Shown here piece by piece: positions 45,835 through 57,400 of a stretch of 64,000 nucleotides of DNA. The notes below the pieces were generated by a model that saw only the letters and a list, made by a program, of their open reading frames with translations, had not been told where the DNA came from and did not search any database. The stretch spans positions 744,001 through 808,000 of the forward strand of contig JAALGZ010000013.1 in assembly GCA_015227615.1 (NCBI GenBank), written 5' to 3'. The stretch is from Labyrinthula sp. Ha (Eukaryota > Sar > Bigyra > Labyrinthulida > Labyrinthulaceae). Each line of letters opens with the position of its first letter. Position 1 is the stretch's first letter. The position numbers were made by a program, and so were the translations under genes.

Positions 45835-48800
45835 CTCAGCTTTGAATCGTACGCGATCTGTTAAAAATTTAACTGGATTTGGTTATAAAATATAACCTTT
45901 CGCAAAGAAATATCATTAAAATGTGAAATGACATTGGTCATTTCTTTTCTTCTTTGCACTTGCATATGAAGTTGAGTATTTCTCCGCTTCTAAATTCTAT
46001 GAAAGCCAATGTATTTTCTACAAACTATCCAGACTCCAAAGACCTGATTAATCTATCTGGAACAATGAGATTCAATGAACTGATAGCTCTAGAGTAAGTG
46101 AATACGCTAATTATCTTGATGTTTTAATCCAGTCTTATATTAAGGTATAAGTAAAGTTGAGAGTGCTCTTCGCGGCCTCCAGACTGAACTTGAGTATAGT
46201 AGTACACAAATTTTCTCTTTACGGAGAGCTTCATCATATCAATTAAAGTTTTAGAAAGCTATTGCAGTATTCTTTAGTTTCCTTGTACTAAGTAGCCCTT
46301 GCTCGTAATCCATACTTTTACTCAATATTTCCCAACTAACCAAGGGCTTCGAGCCCTCATTCAGTTGATCTGTAGTATACTACTTCACTCCTTGGTACCC
46401 CTTATTGATTACCCTTTAAAATTATTTTATGCCTTTGCCATGAGGGACTAATAGCCGAGCGAGCTATTTATTATTCCTATTATAGCAATATAATAGGAGG
46501 ATAGGAAGATGTATGTAACAGTTTAGTTTATTCTTGTCAGTGCTATAAACAAAGTAAATACTAACGTACGACGACTTAGCGAAATTGTCTTCTTCAGAAT
46601 TCCCACAAAACTTGATAAACTCCAGTTGATTAATTAAGAACAAATAACTTACAACTAAAAGTTTTCAGACCCTCTTCATAGGGCTCAAAATTCGGGCGAC
46701 CAAAGATAAGGTTTTGCTATATATATATGCATTCATAAACATTCTGCACCATGAGAGATGAGGAGCTGCGTGTGCAAAGTGCATAAAATCTGCAACTGGA
46801 GTATTTGAATGTTAGCTTATCAACCTCGAATCGCTCCTCCAAAAAACAAAGTGTAAGATTCAAAATATAGTTCATAGAGAAAATTCTTTATGTTTCAGCT
46901 TCTCTTACTCAAATGTTAGTAACCCATGAATAAGGTTAAAGTCAGATTAAAAGACCATCCAATTAATAAATAGAGATTGTGATTTACAAAACTAAGAATC
47001 TGCAAAGGCTTAAATCTCCATGGACTCATTTCATTATGTATCTGAGACACATTAAGATTAGGTTACTCACAAGTTATTAGTAGGAAATAATAGACGTTCA
47101 CCCAGGATGTGCCAGGTTGAAGACTGAATTCAAATAAGTATAGCTAATTCAATCTGCCCAGAAATACAGGAAGAGTACAAGTATTGATAAAGCAAGAATA
47201 TAACTATAAGATAAATTAGAGCTCCTATGAGAAAGTAAAACAGTTTTCCAAAAAATAAAAAATGATATGACTCTTCGTAAGAAATAATTCATGTTCAAAT
47301 ATATGGAACTCCGTGAGGAAGAAGTTTCTTTATCATTATTAGTTACAATAAGAGGCGTTACGCAAAAAGTATGAAATCTATTACCAAGTACAATTTAATC
47401 CAATGAATAAAAGAAAAGCCTGGCTAATCACAGTAAAACTCTCTTTTTGTGTCACAAGCATGGATATGGTATGTATCTGCGCCAAATACTTCGTCGCAAT
47501 AGTTCAAAACGAGTATGTCCATATCCAGTTCCTGTGGGTAAAGCCATAGTCCATTGCCAATTCACTACTTCAACACATGATCATTTATTCAAAGATGTTA
47601 TTCTGAAGTATTCAGGTAATATGTTTCAAATTAAGGTTAACGCTTTCGTTGTTAACAATTTTAAACAGTTTTCTGATAGTATCTAATATTTCACTAATGT
47701 TTAGTTTCAAACCTAAATTAAACTCCACAGAAAAAACAGAATTTTGCCAATAGTTCTCAATTTTATTATTCAGGGATTATTCTTGAAGGAAATCTTGTAA
47801 TATTAGCTTAATAGTAAAGGCTCTAAGATACTCTGGCTCTGCTGATTCTATCCTGTGTCCCATTCCGGTAATCACCAACTTAAGTATGTTTGTTAATACT
47901 CTTTTAAAATAAGTGACAATCCAAAACATATTATACCTTAGTACTTGCAAAAAAATCACAGGACTTACCATAACTATTCCTTCAAATATCTTGCCATTAT
48001 AAAGATACGGGTTCTTTAATTCAATTTACGCGAAAACTCCACGCTCTATTATCTCTGTCCAAAAATCAAAAAAATTCTGAAGAGACTTATCTATTATTTG
48101 TAATTTATATTCTTAAAATAGTTTGAGAGATTACAAAAGCTTAGAATTGGTCTAATTAACAATACTTGAAGAGCTTGAAATAGGGACCTTATTAAGTTTT
48201 ACTACCCCGTATATCTCAAATATTCTACTAATGATCCTCTAACTTAGACATTTAGTCCAATATCTTTCCTGTTGAGCAATGATCAGCGAGATCGGAGAAC
48301 CACTAACCTACTCTTCAATATCTACTGTGATTCCCGCAATAGACCACAAAACACATAAAAGGAAAAGATAGTTGTTTTCATCAGGCTATTAGATCTATTT
48401 GGCTAAAGGGTATCTGCCAAATCAATTGGAATGGAAATTTAATAAAATTTTTCTACGCATTACCCTGTTGGCTAAGAAGAGTAACTCTTGAGATTTGATT
48501 TGAGCCATTACATCTAGAAGTTTGCACTCTTATATAGCGAAAAATCTTGGCTAATAGTGGCCATTTAGAGATGGATCGAAGTCATGTAAAGGACTGTTAT
48601 TACACTTGAAAAATTCTAAGTACAGCTGATGTATTAACCCCAGTAGCAGACTTTGGTAGTTCTGATAAATCTAGTGAATTATTTACAGTATTTAGCCACT
48701 ATAGATGCTTCTACAAACAATGTTTTGTCATTTAACGTTTTCGAATTTGAATAGCTTAAAGAATATCTTTAAATGAGGATTCTTCCAATCCAGAATGCTA

Positions 48801-48865
48801 ATAATACTATTTCAACATCTAAACAAATAAAAGGTCAGGCCCTTAAACACCTCAAAGCAATGCCA

Positions 48866-48897
<32 letters not shown>

Positions 48898-51103
48898 CTG
48901 GTATGTTGCTAGCTTTGAGCACTGCTAGTTTGAAAATCTGTACATTCGAGTAAAATTCTCTTTTGCTTCTATAAGTATAAATAAAGACCTAAAAAACCAG
49001 GGTAGCAAAAGCAAAAATATAAAATAAAACAGCTATTTCGCTCTTCTTATGAACAACCAGTCTGCTTGACTCCATCGTAATAGGCGCTATAAACAAAATA
49101 TGAGCAATAGGATGTTTTCCTAATGCTAGCAATGACAAAATAACATTGAAATACTACATTGTAAGGAATGGCGTGGAATAAGCACTAAAAATTTAGTATA
49201 AATTCTGAAAGTTAACTCTTCTTTTGGACATGTAATTAAATTATTTTGCAGTATACAAAATATACCTCTCCCATCGTTCTGATTAAATACGATAATTGTC
49301 CCTAGAACAAGATCTCTCGCGTGATAACCTGCAATCCTCCTGAACTTACGGTAAGATCTCAATAATTTCCAGTGAGATTGATATAATAGATCTAGAAGAA
49401 AGGAGGAGTGAAGACCTATACAAGAAACGGATATGAAATAGATATAATTGTTAAAGCCAGTCATTTTCGGTTAAGAAGGTAAGATATTAAGAAAATTATG
49501 AGATGAATATTCACTTGAATAACTAAGACGGCATTAAATCATATCTACTAAAGATTTTTCTAATTTATAAAAAGTGTAAATCTTATTAAGCCGCAAGTAT
49601 AAATGAACCTATAGAAGTAGGTCATACGGTCCAAGTATAAGTGTTTTAGGTACTGTTATTTAATTATATCTAATCATTCAAAGGAGAAGAACCCATCTTC
49701 GGTAATTACTTAGGTACATGTGAAGCGCAGGATATATAGTATATTTCTAGTGTTGTCTTTATTTAAATATGCTTTCGATCTCAAAATTAGATAGACTATA
49801 CACTTTTTTTAGGAATTTGGTTTCAAGACTAGTTTTATAATTGCGAAAAGTAAGAATTGTTAGATTCATATTATTATAATATATTCATACCTCTACAGTG
49901 CAAGTTTCCATAAGCATAACAATTGTATTTCTACTAAAATAAGGTTTAAACTCCCTTCAGGTTTTTTAACTAGAAAATTTCAAGCTTGCACATTTATTTC
50001 CTATAGTTCTAGGATATTAGCTTTAGCCCTTTATATTTTAAAACATGTTTTAAATTCGTTATCTATCTGTTCCATGAAGAATATTTAATCAACTTTTTAT
50101 ATAGATATTTATATTTTCATAAAACAACCTGATTTAAGGATTTCCTTGTCTGTTTCTAGTCTTAGCTGCAGAGTAGGTACGCTCTTGGGGATGATTGACC
50201 TTAAATTATAAACATACTGCATATCTTGGTCCTCGAGTTTCAATCATTCTCTTAGTTATACACCTTCATTGCATTAATGATACAAAATAAGTTTATATCC
50301 TAAGTGCAATCCTTCTGTATCTACTTACATTCTAATAACCAAAGCAAATTAGAGTAACTTCGCATATACAAAAGAGCTTGCTCTGTAAATATGTGCCCCT
50401 GTAGAAAAATATTACCAGATCTATCACAAGTCTCAAACATCTTATTTTCACATCTTGCAGTATAAAGCTTGCTACAGTCTGTTTATTTAGGAAACGACAA
50501 TAGAATTGGAGTATTAAAGCCAAAAGTTAATAAGTTTTTGTTTTATTCAAGAGGGTTGAATCAGTTATAAAATAATGACAGCATATTCAAGAGCATAGTC
50601 AGGAAAATGGCACTGTTCTCTAACGTTAAAAATATTTTATCGACACCTTGAAGTGCGAAAAATCGCGGTAGCCGATGGTAATTTGATGTCTGTATTATAG
50701 GGTGATATGTACAGAAAAAGATATACTATATATATAGGATATATATATTGCTCAAGTCTTGAGAACCAAAGTATTTGATGAAGCTGGGAATAGAACTATT
50801 TTCTTAGGGTATTTTGGATCTTTCGATTGCTAAAAATAAATGCATTGCTCAATATTCCTGAATACCCAAAGTTTTTTTACTAGGGTGTGTTCTTGCGTAG
50901 AAGAAGTCAATATACAAAAACTTGCTATATTTCTTCAGGGGTATGTATTAAGGGTTATTGCTTCGCTCTAAGCATCTATTCACAATACGTAAGGTTGTTG
51001 CTAAATGCGACGAAGAATATGTGATTTGGTATATCGTAAGTTGTAGTAGGTTGTTTTAATATAACTTTCTTAGCTTATTTGCAATGGAAGTTGCTTTTTA
51101 AGA
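45835..51103. other. AT-rich stretch without a supportable gene
   Basis: A 43-codon ORF at 45966-46097 ends in a GTAAGT donor (46094) with a matching CAG at 46132, so it may be a first exon, but nothing clear follows. The region 47447-47690 is less AT-rich, with open frames on both strands and no motifs. A 112-codon minus ORF at 49126-49464 has an ATG but no recognisable family. A TA microsatellite lies at 48871-48897. Confidence 0.4.
48871..48897. repeat. (TA)n microsatellite
   Basis: A 27-base uninterrupted TA run. Confidence 0.95.
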
Positions 51104-51514
51104 ATGAGAGTTAGTAAAAGGTATATTGTAGTTGAGTTCTAATTTTTTAGCAGACGCGAAGCAGAGGCGATAAATTAGGCTGAGACTGGAAATCCACAGG
51201 CTGGAAATAATTACGATGCTTTACGATGCAGATTTTTTTCAAATTTAGCATTCACCTTCTTTTTCTATCTTGTGGAGTCCTTCGCCATAATGATAAATTT
51301 TCCCTAAGGTGAATTGCCAGAGCGTAACAAAAAACTTCGAACCCGTTTCATCAATTCAATGCTAAGACAATTCATCCTGCAAATTGGAGGCTATGAAAAA
51401 ACTCCCGACTACCTGGATTATTTTGTCTACAAGATATTATCTCTCATTGCAGCATTCTCACAGCTTTTTCTATTTTGGTCGACACTCCGAACCATGAAAA
51501 CTGTGTTTTTCTGA
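51104..51514 (+). pseudogene. Decayed spliced gene for a membrane protein
   Basis: The ATG at 51104 begins M-R-V-S-K. A 30-nt intron (51121-51150, GTATAT...TTTTAG) follows in the local style and leads in phase into exon 2. Exon 2 runs in one frame to a TGA at 51512, with only two premature stops (TAG 51176, TAA 51305). Recognisable pieces are a polar Arg-rich start, then F-F-S-N-L-A-F-T-F-F-F-Y-L (hydrophobic span), L-P-E-R-N-K-K-L-R-T-R-F, G-G-Y-E-K-T-P-D-Y-L-D-Y-F, and a second span S-L-I-A-A-F-S-Q-L-F-L-F-W. There is no GT donor to place further introns around the stops, so this looks recently dead. Similar coding character continues in another frame to about 51567. Family unknown. Confidence 0.5.
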
Positions 51515-52518
51515 AATTTCTTATGAACGAAAGCCATACTCTGTCACTTACAACGGCTAGGACTTGATATATAGACCAAGTAAGTACTAAATCACTTTTT
51601 TATTCAAGAACTTCAAGTTATCTTTGGAAAAAATGAATCGACCCCTAAGTGAAACCTATTATGCTCAGCAACAAATAATTAGAAGCTACTAAATAATATT
51701 AATAAATTTATCCCGTATGAGGCCACACTAGTATTAAAATAAAATTAAAGGTTTTTCAACAGAAACAACTGTTAAGTTCGCCTCTTTTCTTCGGAATAAA
51801 TGTTGGGTTCTTCTAAGATAAACTTAGAAGTACAAAGCAGCTCTATATTTGAATGTTATTTTTACTACCGAGATACCTTTCATTGGGTGTTAAGATTTTC
51901 TATATTTGAACCCCATGAAAACTTAGCTGTTTCAGTTTTGTTCTTGATCTTTCGGTGTAGGCTCAAATGTTAGGTGATTCTGCAATTAATTAGTTTAAAA
52001 TTATATGAATGAAGAAAAGTGGCACAATTTAAAATGATGTTCCCATAGCAAGGGAAAGTGGGATGCCCAGTTACAAGTAGACATCGGGTTTGATAGAAAT
52101 TTTGAATAATTATTGGCTATTTTGTCTTAACTTCAATTGTCGACAAGATAACTGGGAGTTAGATTCGTATTAGATTGGTTTGATTTAATCCTTATAATCA
52201 ATTGATTATCACTAGAACACCATGTCACGTTTCTATTATGTATATGTTCTCATACAGCATAATAATATTTTAATATGTTCATGGCTACTTGGCCCCGAGG
52301 AATATGACCTAAGCTTGGAATGACTAAGAGCAACCAATCAAAATAGTATTTTCAAATTTAATGATAGTTGATAGAATATATAGTGTTAGAAAACTATCGA
52401 TAAATTATCAATAAAATAAATCGGACTCTCTACTTACAGATAAACTAGCCAAGTTTGCAACAGTTTGCTGAACCCTTTTTTTTTTCAGTAATGCACCACT
52501 GTGCATCTTGCGCAGAGA
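51515..52518. other. Intergenic DNA
   Basis: AT-rich with no gene seen. A run of 10 T followed by CAG (about 52477-52488) just before the RRM gene looks like a splice acceptor and could end a 5'-UTR intron. Confidence 0.45.
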
Positions 52519-53059
52519 ATGATAGAAGAAAAGAGGAACGAAGAGGAAGAAATATCCGTGAAGCGAAAAAAGCGACAGAGCAAAGAGCAGCAAAATAGCG
52601 AACACCGATATACTGAAATTTCACTCTCAAAAAAGCGCTCAAAAACGGATTTTTTATTTTTCGGAAATAACAGGAAGGCAGACGATAAGATCTACAGTCC
52701 TACAGATTTGTTGGAAGTCGGTTGGTCAACAAACAGACCAAGACACGATGAACCAGTAAAAAGTAATTTCGTTTCTTCTATTTTACTTAGCTAAAAATGG
52801 TTTCCTTGTGTTTTTAACTGGTTTGCCTAGTTCTTATTCCAAAGAAAATCTGGAAGATAAACTCTCGGAGATGGATTTCACTTTTCCCAAGTACATAAAT
52901 CTATCTAGGAAAAGCAGCTTTAAACCTTTTCTTCGCCATGCATTGCTAGGATTCGAAATAGAGGAGGATGCGCAAGGAGCAATAAAAGAACTACATAAAT
53001 TTACATTTGATAACTCTGGATCAGAATATAAGCTACAAGCTGCATTTGCCTTCGTTTGA
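52519..53059 (+). CDS. RRM-type RNA-binding protein, small
   Basis: Two exons, 52519-52762 and 52791-53059, joined across a 28-nt intron, encode 170 residues. Residues 1-80 are highly charged (Lys/Glu/Arg-rich, two NLS-like clusters K-R-K-K-R and S-K-K-R-S-K). From about residue 85 there is an RNA recognition motif: L-V-F-L-T-G-L-P (RNP2-like), then L-R-H-A-L-L-G-F-E-I (RNP1-like position) and a closing strand. RNP1 aromatics are weak, so RNA binding may be unusual. It is probably nuclear. The start at 52519 is the first ATG in frame. It converges with the vWA gene 180 bp away. No orthologue recognised; the splice join is what makes the RRM frame continuous with the N-terminal half. Confidence 0.6.
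52763..52790 (+). other. 28-nt intron of the RRM gene
   Basis: GTAATTTC...TTACTTAG. Its length is not a multiple of three; removing it joins the two open frames (phase 1). Confidence 0.65.
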
Positions 53060-53239
53060 AAAACGTAACAAAGCTTCTGAACAAATACATTTCCCAATAA
53101 CTATTCTACCAGTTTAATCCTGATAATCTATTTCAAGTTCAAGATATTAAATATTCGCAAATATATCTTTCATCATATAATTCACTATGTCAAACACTCA
53201 AGAGGTGTTCAAGGAGGTAGATTCTCAAAAAATACTTAA

Positions 53240-54472
53240 TCAAAGCAAACCATCTTCCCAACGAAGTATTCTTTCGCTACCTGATTCCGTAGGCGGATCA
53301 ACACATGGACCTAAAGGAAACTCAATGTCCTCTCCCAAAACAGTCTCAAACTCATTAAAATTAGCTATCTCAAATGTCTCAAATTCATTTCCTCCAAACT
53401 CAGCCGCATCGAAAAGTTCAAGGTTAGGTCCATCATTGCTATTATCTGGTCTTACTGGAAGATAGAAAAAACTAAAATCAAACTCCTGTGACAGCTCTGT
53501 TAGAACATTTGCCCCTCCTGTTTCTGCTAAACTCAAACCGCAACAAAATCCACCATCATCAGAAAATCTATCATCTTCAAAATTACAAAGTCGAGCATCA
53601 TCATCCTCTTCATCAATACAAGGATTCGGATTTCCGTCTGTAAGCATTAGCAAAGCAAGTGATGCATCTTCTCTTGGAGCCCCGGATTGAGATCGAAGCA
53701 GTACTTGAGCCTCCAGAAAAGCAGATCTTTGACTTGTTGCCCCACCAGGATCATTGAACCCTTCAAGTTCTTCAATTAAGTCATCAGAATCTGAAAACTC
53801 GCTAAAGTCAAAGCTATTTCTTACTTCGCTATTAAAATCAATGTAACTAATTCGATATCCAATAGGCATTTTGCTCCTAGCAAAATTTTGAATTACGCTG
53901 ATCATTGTCCTAAAATCTTCATCACCTACACTTCCACTTACGTCAATAAGAAACATGATATCCACTGAGCTTGATTGAACTTGATTACATCCACAAACTG
54001 CATCTGGATCAACACAATCTGTAATCGGGGCGTTTGTAGGTGAAGCAGATGGTGATCTGGTTGGAAAATTTGTTACTTCATCTGCAGTTGTTGGTAAAGG
54101 TGTCGGTGAAAAAGAAGGAAATAGTGTAGGAAAAGCCGTGGGTCGATCTGTTAAAGCTACTGTAGGAAAATCTGTTACGTCTTGTTCTGTTTCTGTTGGT
54201 TCACCTGCGTTTGAATCTGATGTAGTGTCTGAAGAGAAAACATCTGTTACTCCATCTACTCCCATTAGAACCAGAAGAACAGCGGCTAGAATTGCAACAA
54301 GTGCGAGAAATGCAATGACTATTACTTTTCCAGCTTTTAATTTTCCTTTCGTGAATGGATTATCGCCTTGTTTAATAGCTGCTCGGGGCTGCGTTACATC
54401 GAACCGGGGGTTTTGAATTACCTCTCCAAGTTTGATAGGTTTAGAATGCTGCGTTGAGAAAGACATTTTCAA
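53240..54472 (-). CDS. Type II membrane protein with FPT/SPT-rich stalk and von Willebrand A domain
   Basis: 410 residues. A cytosolic N-terminus (1-48) is followed by one membrane span (about 50-71), then a Thr/Pro/Ser-rich stalk (100-150) with FPT, SPT and NFPTRSPS units. The vWA domain at about 169-385 has a complete MIDAS: D-V-S-G-S (177-181), Thr246 in G-G-A-T-S, and Asp279 in M-L-T-D-G. Cys residues (153, 160, 162, 286, 296, 310, 311, 390) suggest extracellular disulfides. A metal-dependent adhesion or protein-binding role at the cell surface is inferred. The second Met (residue 3, 54466) is an equally good start. PT-rich stalks of this kind are common in stramenopile surface proteins. 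Confidence 0.85.
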   Translation of the reverse strand: MKMSFSTQHSKPIKLGEVIQNPRFDVTQPRAAIKQGDNPFTKGKLKAGKVIVIAFLALVAILAAVLLVLMGVDGVTDVFSSDTTSDSNAGEPTETEQDVTDFPTVALTDRPTAFPTLFPSFSPTPLPTTADEVTNFPTRSPSASPTNAPITDCVDPDAVCGCNQVQSSSVDIMFLIDVSGSVGDEDFRTMISVIQNFARSKMPIGYRISYIDFNSEVRNSFDFSEFSDSDDLIEELEGFNDPGGATSQRSAFLEAQVLLRSQSGAPREDASLALLMLTDGNPNPCIDEEDDDARLCNFEDDRFSDDGGFCCGLSLAETGGANVLTELSQEFDFSFFYLPVRPDNSNDGPNLELFDAAEFGGNEFETFEIANFNEFETVLGEDIEFPLGPCVDPPTESGSERILRWEDGLL

Positions 54473-57400
54473 TATAGTTTATTGATTTACTTCTTACTGT
54501 TTTCTGTTGTCTTATCCTTATGGATTTATTATCAAGGAAGTTTTACGTGAATTCTGAGTCGATGGATCACTTTTATTATGAAGGAAATCCTAGGAAGCAA
54601 GAGTATGGTAACTGTAATCATTAATAATGAAGTTTAATGTTTTATATTGACTATTATATTATTCTTGTATTAATTACCCCCAATAATTTAATCAGTTCTT
54701 GAGTATATATAGTTACAGTACGAAAACACCCAGTGCCCGATAACCTCTAAAGTAGGCGTATTTAACGAGACATTCCCGAGAAAGACTTTTCTTAAATATT
54801 TGTCTCGTGAGATACTAACGAGAGAGAAATGTTTATGAGATAATATTCGATATATATATATATATATATTTGGGTTAACGATTTATTTGAAATTAAATAA
54901 CAACTCAGAGTTAAAATTTATAAGATGTTCAAGATATCAATCAGGAATTCTTTTGTTTCTTCAGCTTATATATTATTTATCTGGATTTCATATTCCCTAA
55001 GCTCTAAATAAGAGAGGAGAGCTTCACAAGGGAGCAAGAATAAACCAAAATCTTGATGAGCAAACGCTTGTAGATAGTCCTAAACTTTTTTTCGGAGACC
55101 GTAAAATTCAGTTTCCGAGTTTATTTAAAATTTTTAAAAGGTAATTGGGTATAATAATGTTTATTGTAATTTTGCGGATCGAAACTTAAGAAAAAATAGA
55201 TTTCCGAAGAAAACAATGTAAATATCAATATATGCCTCAGTAATAATGATTTTCACACCGAACATTTTTTTGTACCAGAATAAAATTAACATAGCTTAGA
55301 TAACAGGTGCAAGTTTACTGGATTTTCCCTTTTCGCGTTATAGCTTTCTTTATATACTTAAAGGTAACATTCCTATATTTCAAAAATATATGCGAAATTT
55401 AAGTCATAATTTTGTGTATTATATGTCACACTCAGTTTTTGGGTATGATGCTATTCTGACCTAGGAGATTGCTCTTCGAGAATTGAACTAACAATTGCAG
55501 TTTAGGATCTTACCATTCAAGTAGTTTTCACAACTTTGCTAGTCTAATCATTTCTTTTTATTTGCCCCTTGAGTGGCCTACATGAAATTTCCGAAACCCT
55601 TTTTTTCAGTAAGGTTGAAGAGCAATTCAAATAATAACATATTCTTCGAAAACTGTTTAGAATATCTATAAGCCCATATAAGATAATTTAGGATTTTGAA
55701 CGTCTAACTCTAATTAGGGTACTATGTACGACCAAATATTGGGACATTAAATTTATATTAACTACACAGCAATAATGAAAGAAGCCGTGGCACCTTTATA
55801 AAGTGTCAGATATAACTCTCATCTTGAAGTTAAATCCCTTAACAAACAATATTGTTTTTCTTTGTTGGTTATGAGATGATGTTCACAATTGTATCGACAA
55901 CTATTTCAAGTATGCAGAATACTGGCCACATAGATTAGAAAACCTGAACAATTCTTCTAAGAGTACCAAGTATGCTGTAAAATTAATCTAATACGGCCTA
56001 GTAAGCAAATATGCAAGATTACACAATATAAAGTGCAACAATGTCAAGATTACTGAAAATCATGCTTACACTATTTGTCACTTCTTGTCAACAAGTCTTC
56101 CTCAAATGCGATATTATCAACTAGCACGTATTCCAAGCTCACAAAAATATGAACCACCTGTTTTTCCATAGAATTAGACAAAGGTGAGCACATTATACCC
56201 TAATAAAGGATAACCTTATTGTTTCGTTTCAGTTAGTGTACTGATTACCAAGAAAAATATATTCGAGGGTAACATCATGGAGAAGAATTTTACAGAAAAT
56301 CTAATTATTGTTATTTCTAGCAGCTTCCTCTCTCCAGCATCTTAGGTGGTTTGCTCAATTTCTACTGATCCTGTTAAACATAGCCGGCTACGTTACTAGG
56401 AAAAACAAATATCGAGAATCTACAAATTTGAAAATATTGAGTCTATCAGTTTTGCCACAATCCTCTAAATCTTGGTTCAGAACAACCATCAGCACCTAGG
56501 GAGCAAAAATATAGTTCTTAAGTTACTTTGATGTTTTTTTAAAGATATTATCAAACAAAAGTTAAAATTGCGATAAAATCCTTTACTTGTAAGCCACAAA
56601 TTAAGAAGTTACTCAAGAAATTTTCATCTAGAGCATCAACAAGGCTCATAATTAAAAAGTAAATAGCTAAAGCTAAAAATCAACCCGATTTCGTATTAAA
56701 AAAAATTTTAGAGAGTTCTTACTAAAGGCACCATGTTTCCAAGTTCTTGGAAATTCCAATAAAATATTCTGTTAAGTATCAAGCATTCCGAAATTAGGTC
56801 ATACAGCGCACTGTAGCAATCGGACAAACTGTTACAATCTCAAACGATGGGCAATTTTAGGTTCCTCTGAGTTTTCCCTTGAGATTATGAGGTCATTGCT
56901 ATTAACAGTAGCTATGTATGCTTAATTAAATTAAGTTGTTTATTTAACTCAACCGTAAAAAAGTCTGCATTAAATTTATGCTATTTGTATTACAAGAAGC
57001 TTGTGTTCTGATTTTATTTAAACTCAATTTTACTTAACTTAACGAAGAGAATATTATTCCGAATTATTGGTTCTTTGTTAATTTTACAAATGTCTGATAT
57101 TTTCTTGTGTTTCCTACATGAAAGTCTGTATTTCTCTAATTTTATTCCTGATAAGGTCTTCAGTAACTTAGCTTATAAATAAGTTAATCTCTCTAATAAA
57201 AGTGGATACCGGCTTTGGTTTTATGAGAATATCCGTGTTATTTGGATTTTATCAAGTAATTAATTGAGAGCTGATGCTTTAGTTTTTGTACATTATCCAT
57301 TTTAGTACTTGGTTCAAAAGAATTTTCCAGTAGAATTCTAAGTTAAAGTATTTATTTTTCGTGTTACCGAGTTTGTTTGCTTAGAGGTATGTGTCAGGTA

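Noticed and set aside
45966-46252. Small ORF with a GTAAGT donor and possible second and third exons
   Set aside because: The model needs a 12-nt exon and 38-39 nt introns, and the product matches nothing.
47447-47690. Less AT-rich patch with open frames on both strands
   Set aside because: I could not choose a strand, and no motif or splice pattern supports either.
49126-49464. Minus-strand 112-codon ORF with ATG
   Set aside because: Longest unassigned ORF in its region, but no domain, signal or intron context; could be chance or a relic.
51176-51307. Idea that TAG/TAA are reassigned to glutamine, prompted by in-frame stops at 51176 and 51305
   Set aside because: SnoaL, vWA, POLH, phosphagen kinase and K+ channel genes all end correctly at TAA or TAG, so the code is standard.
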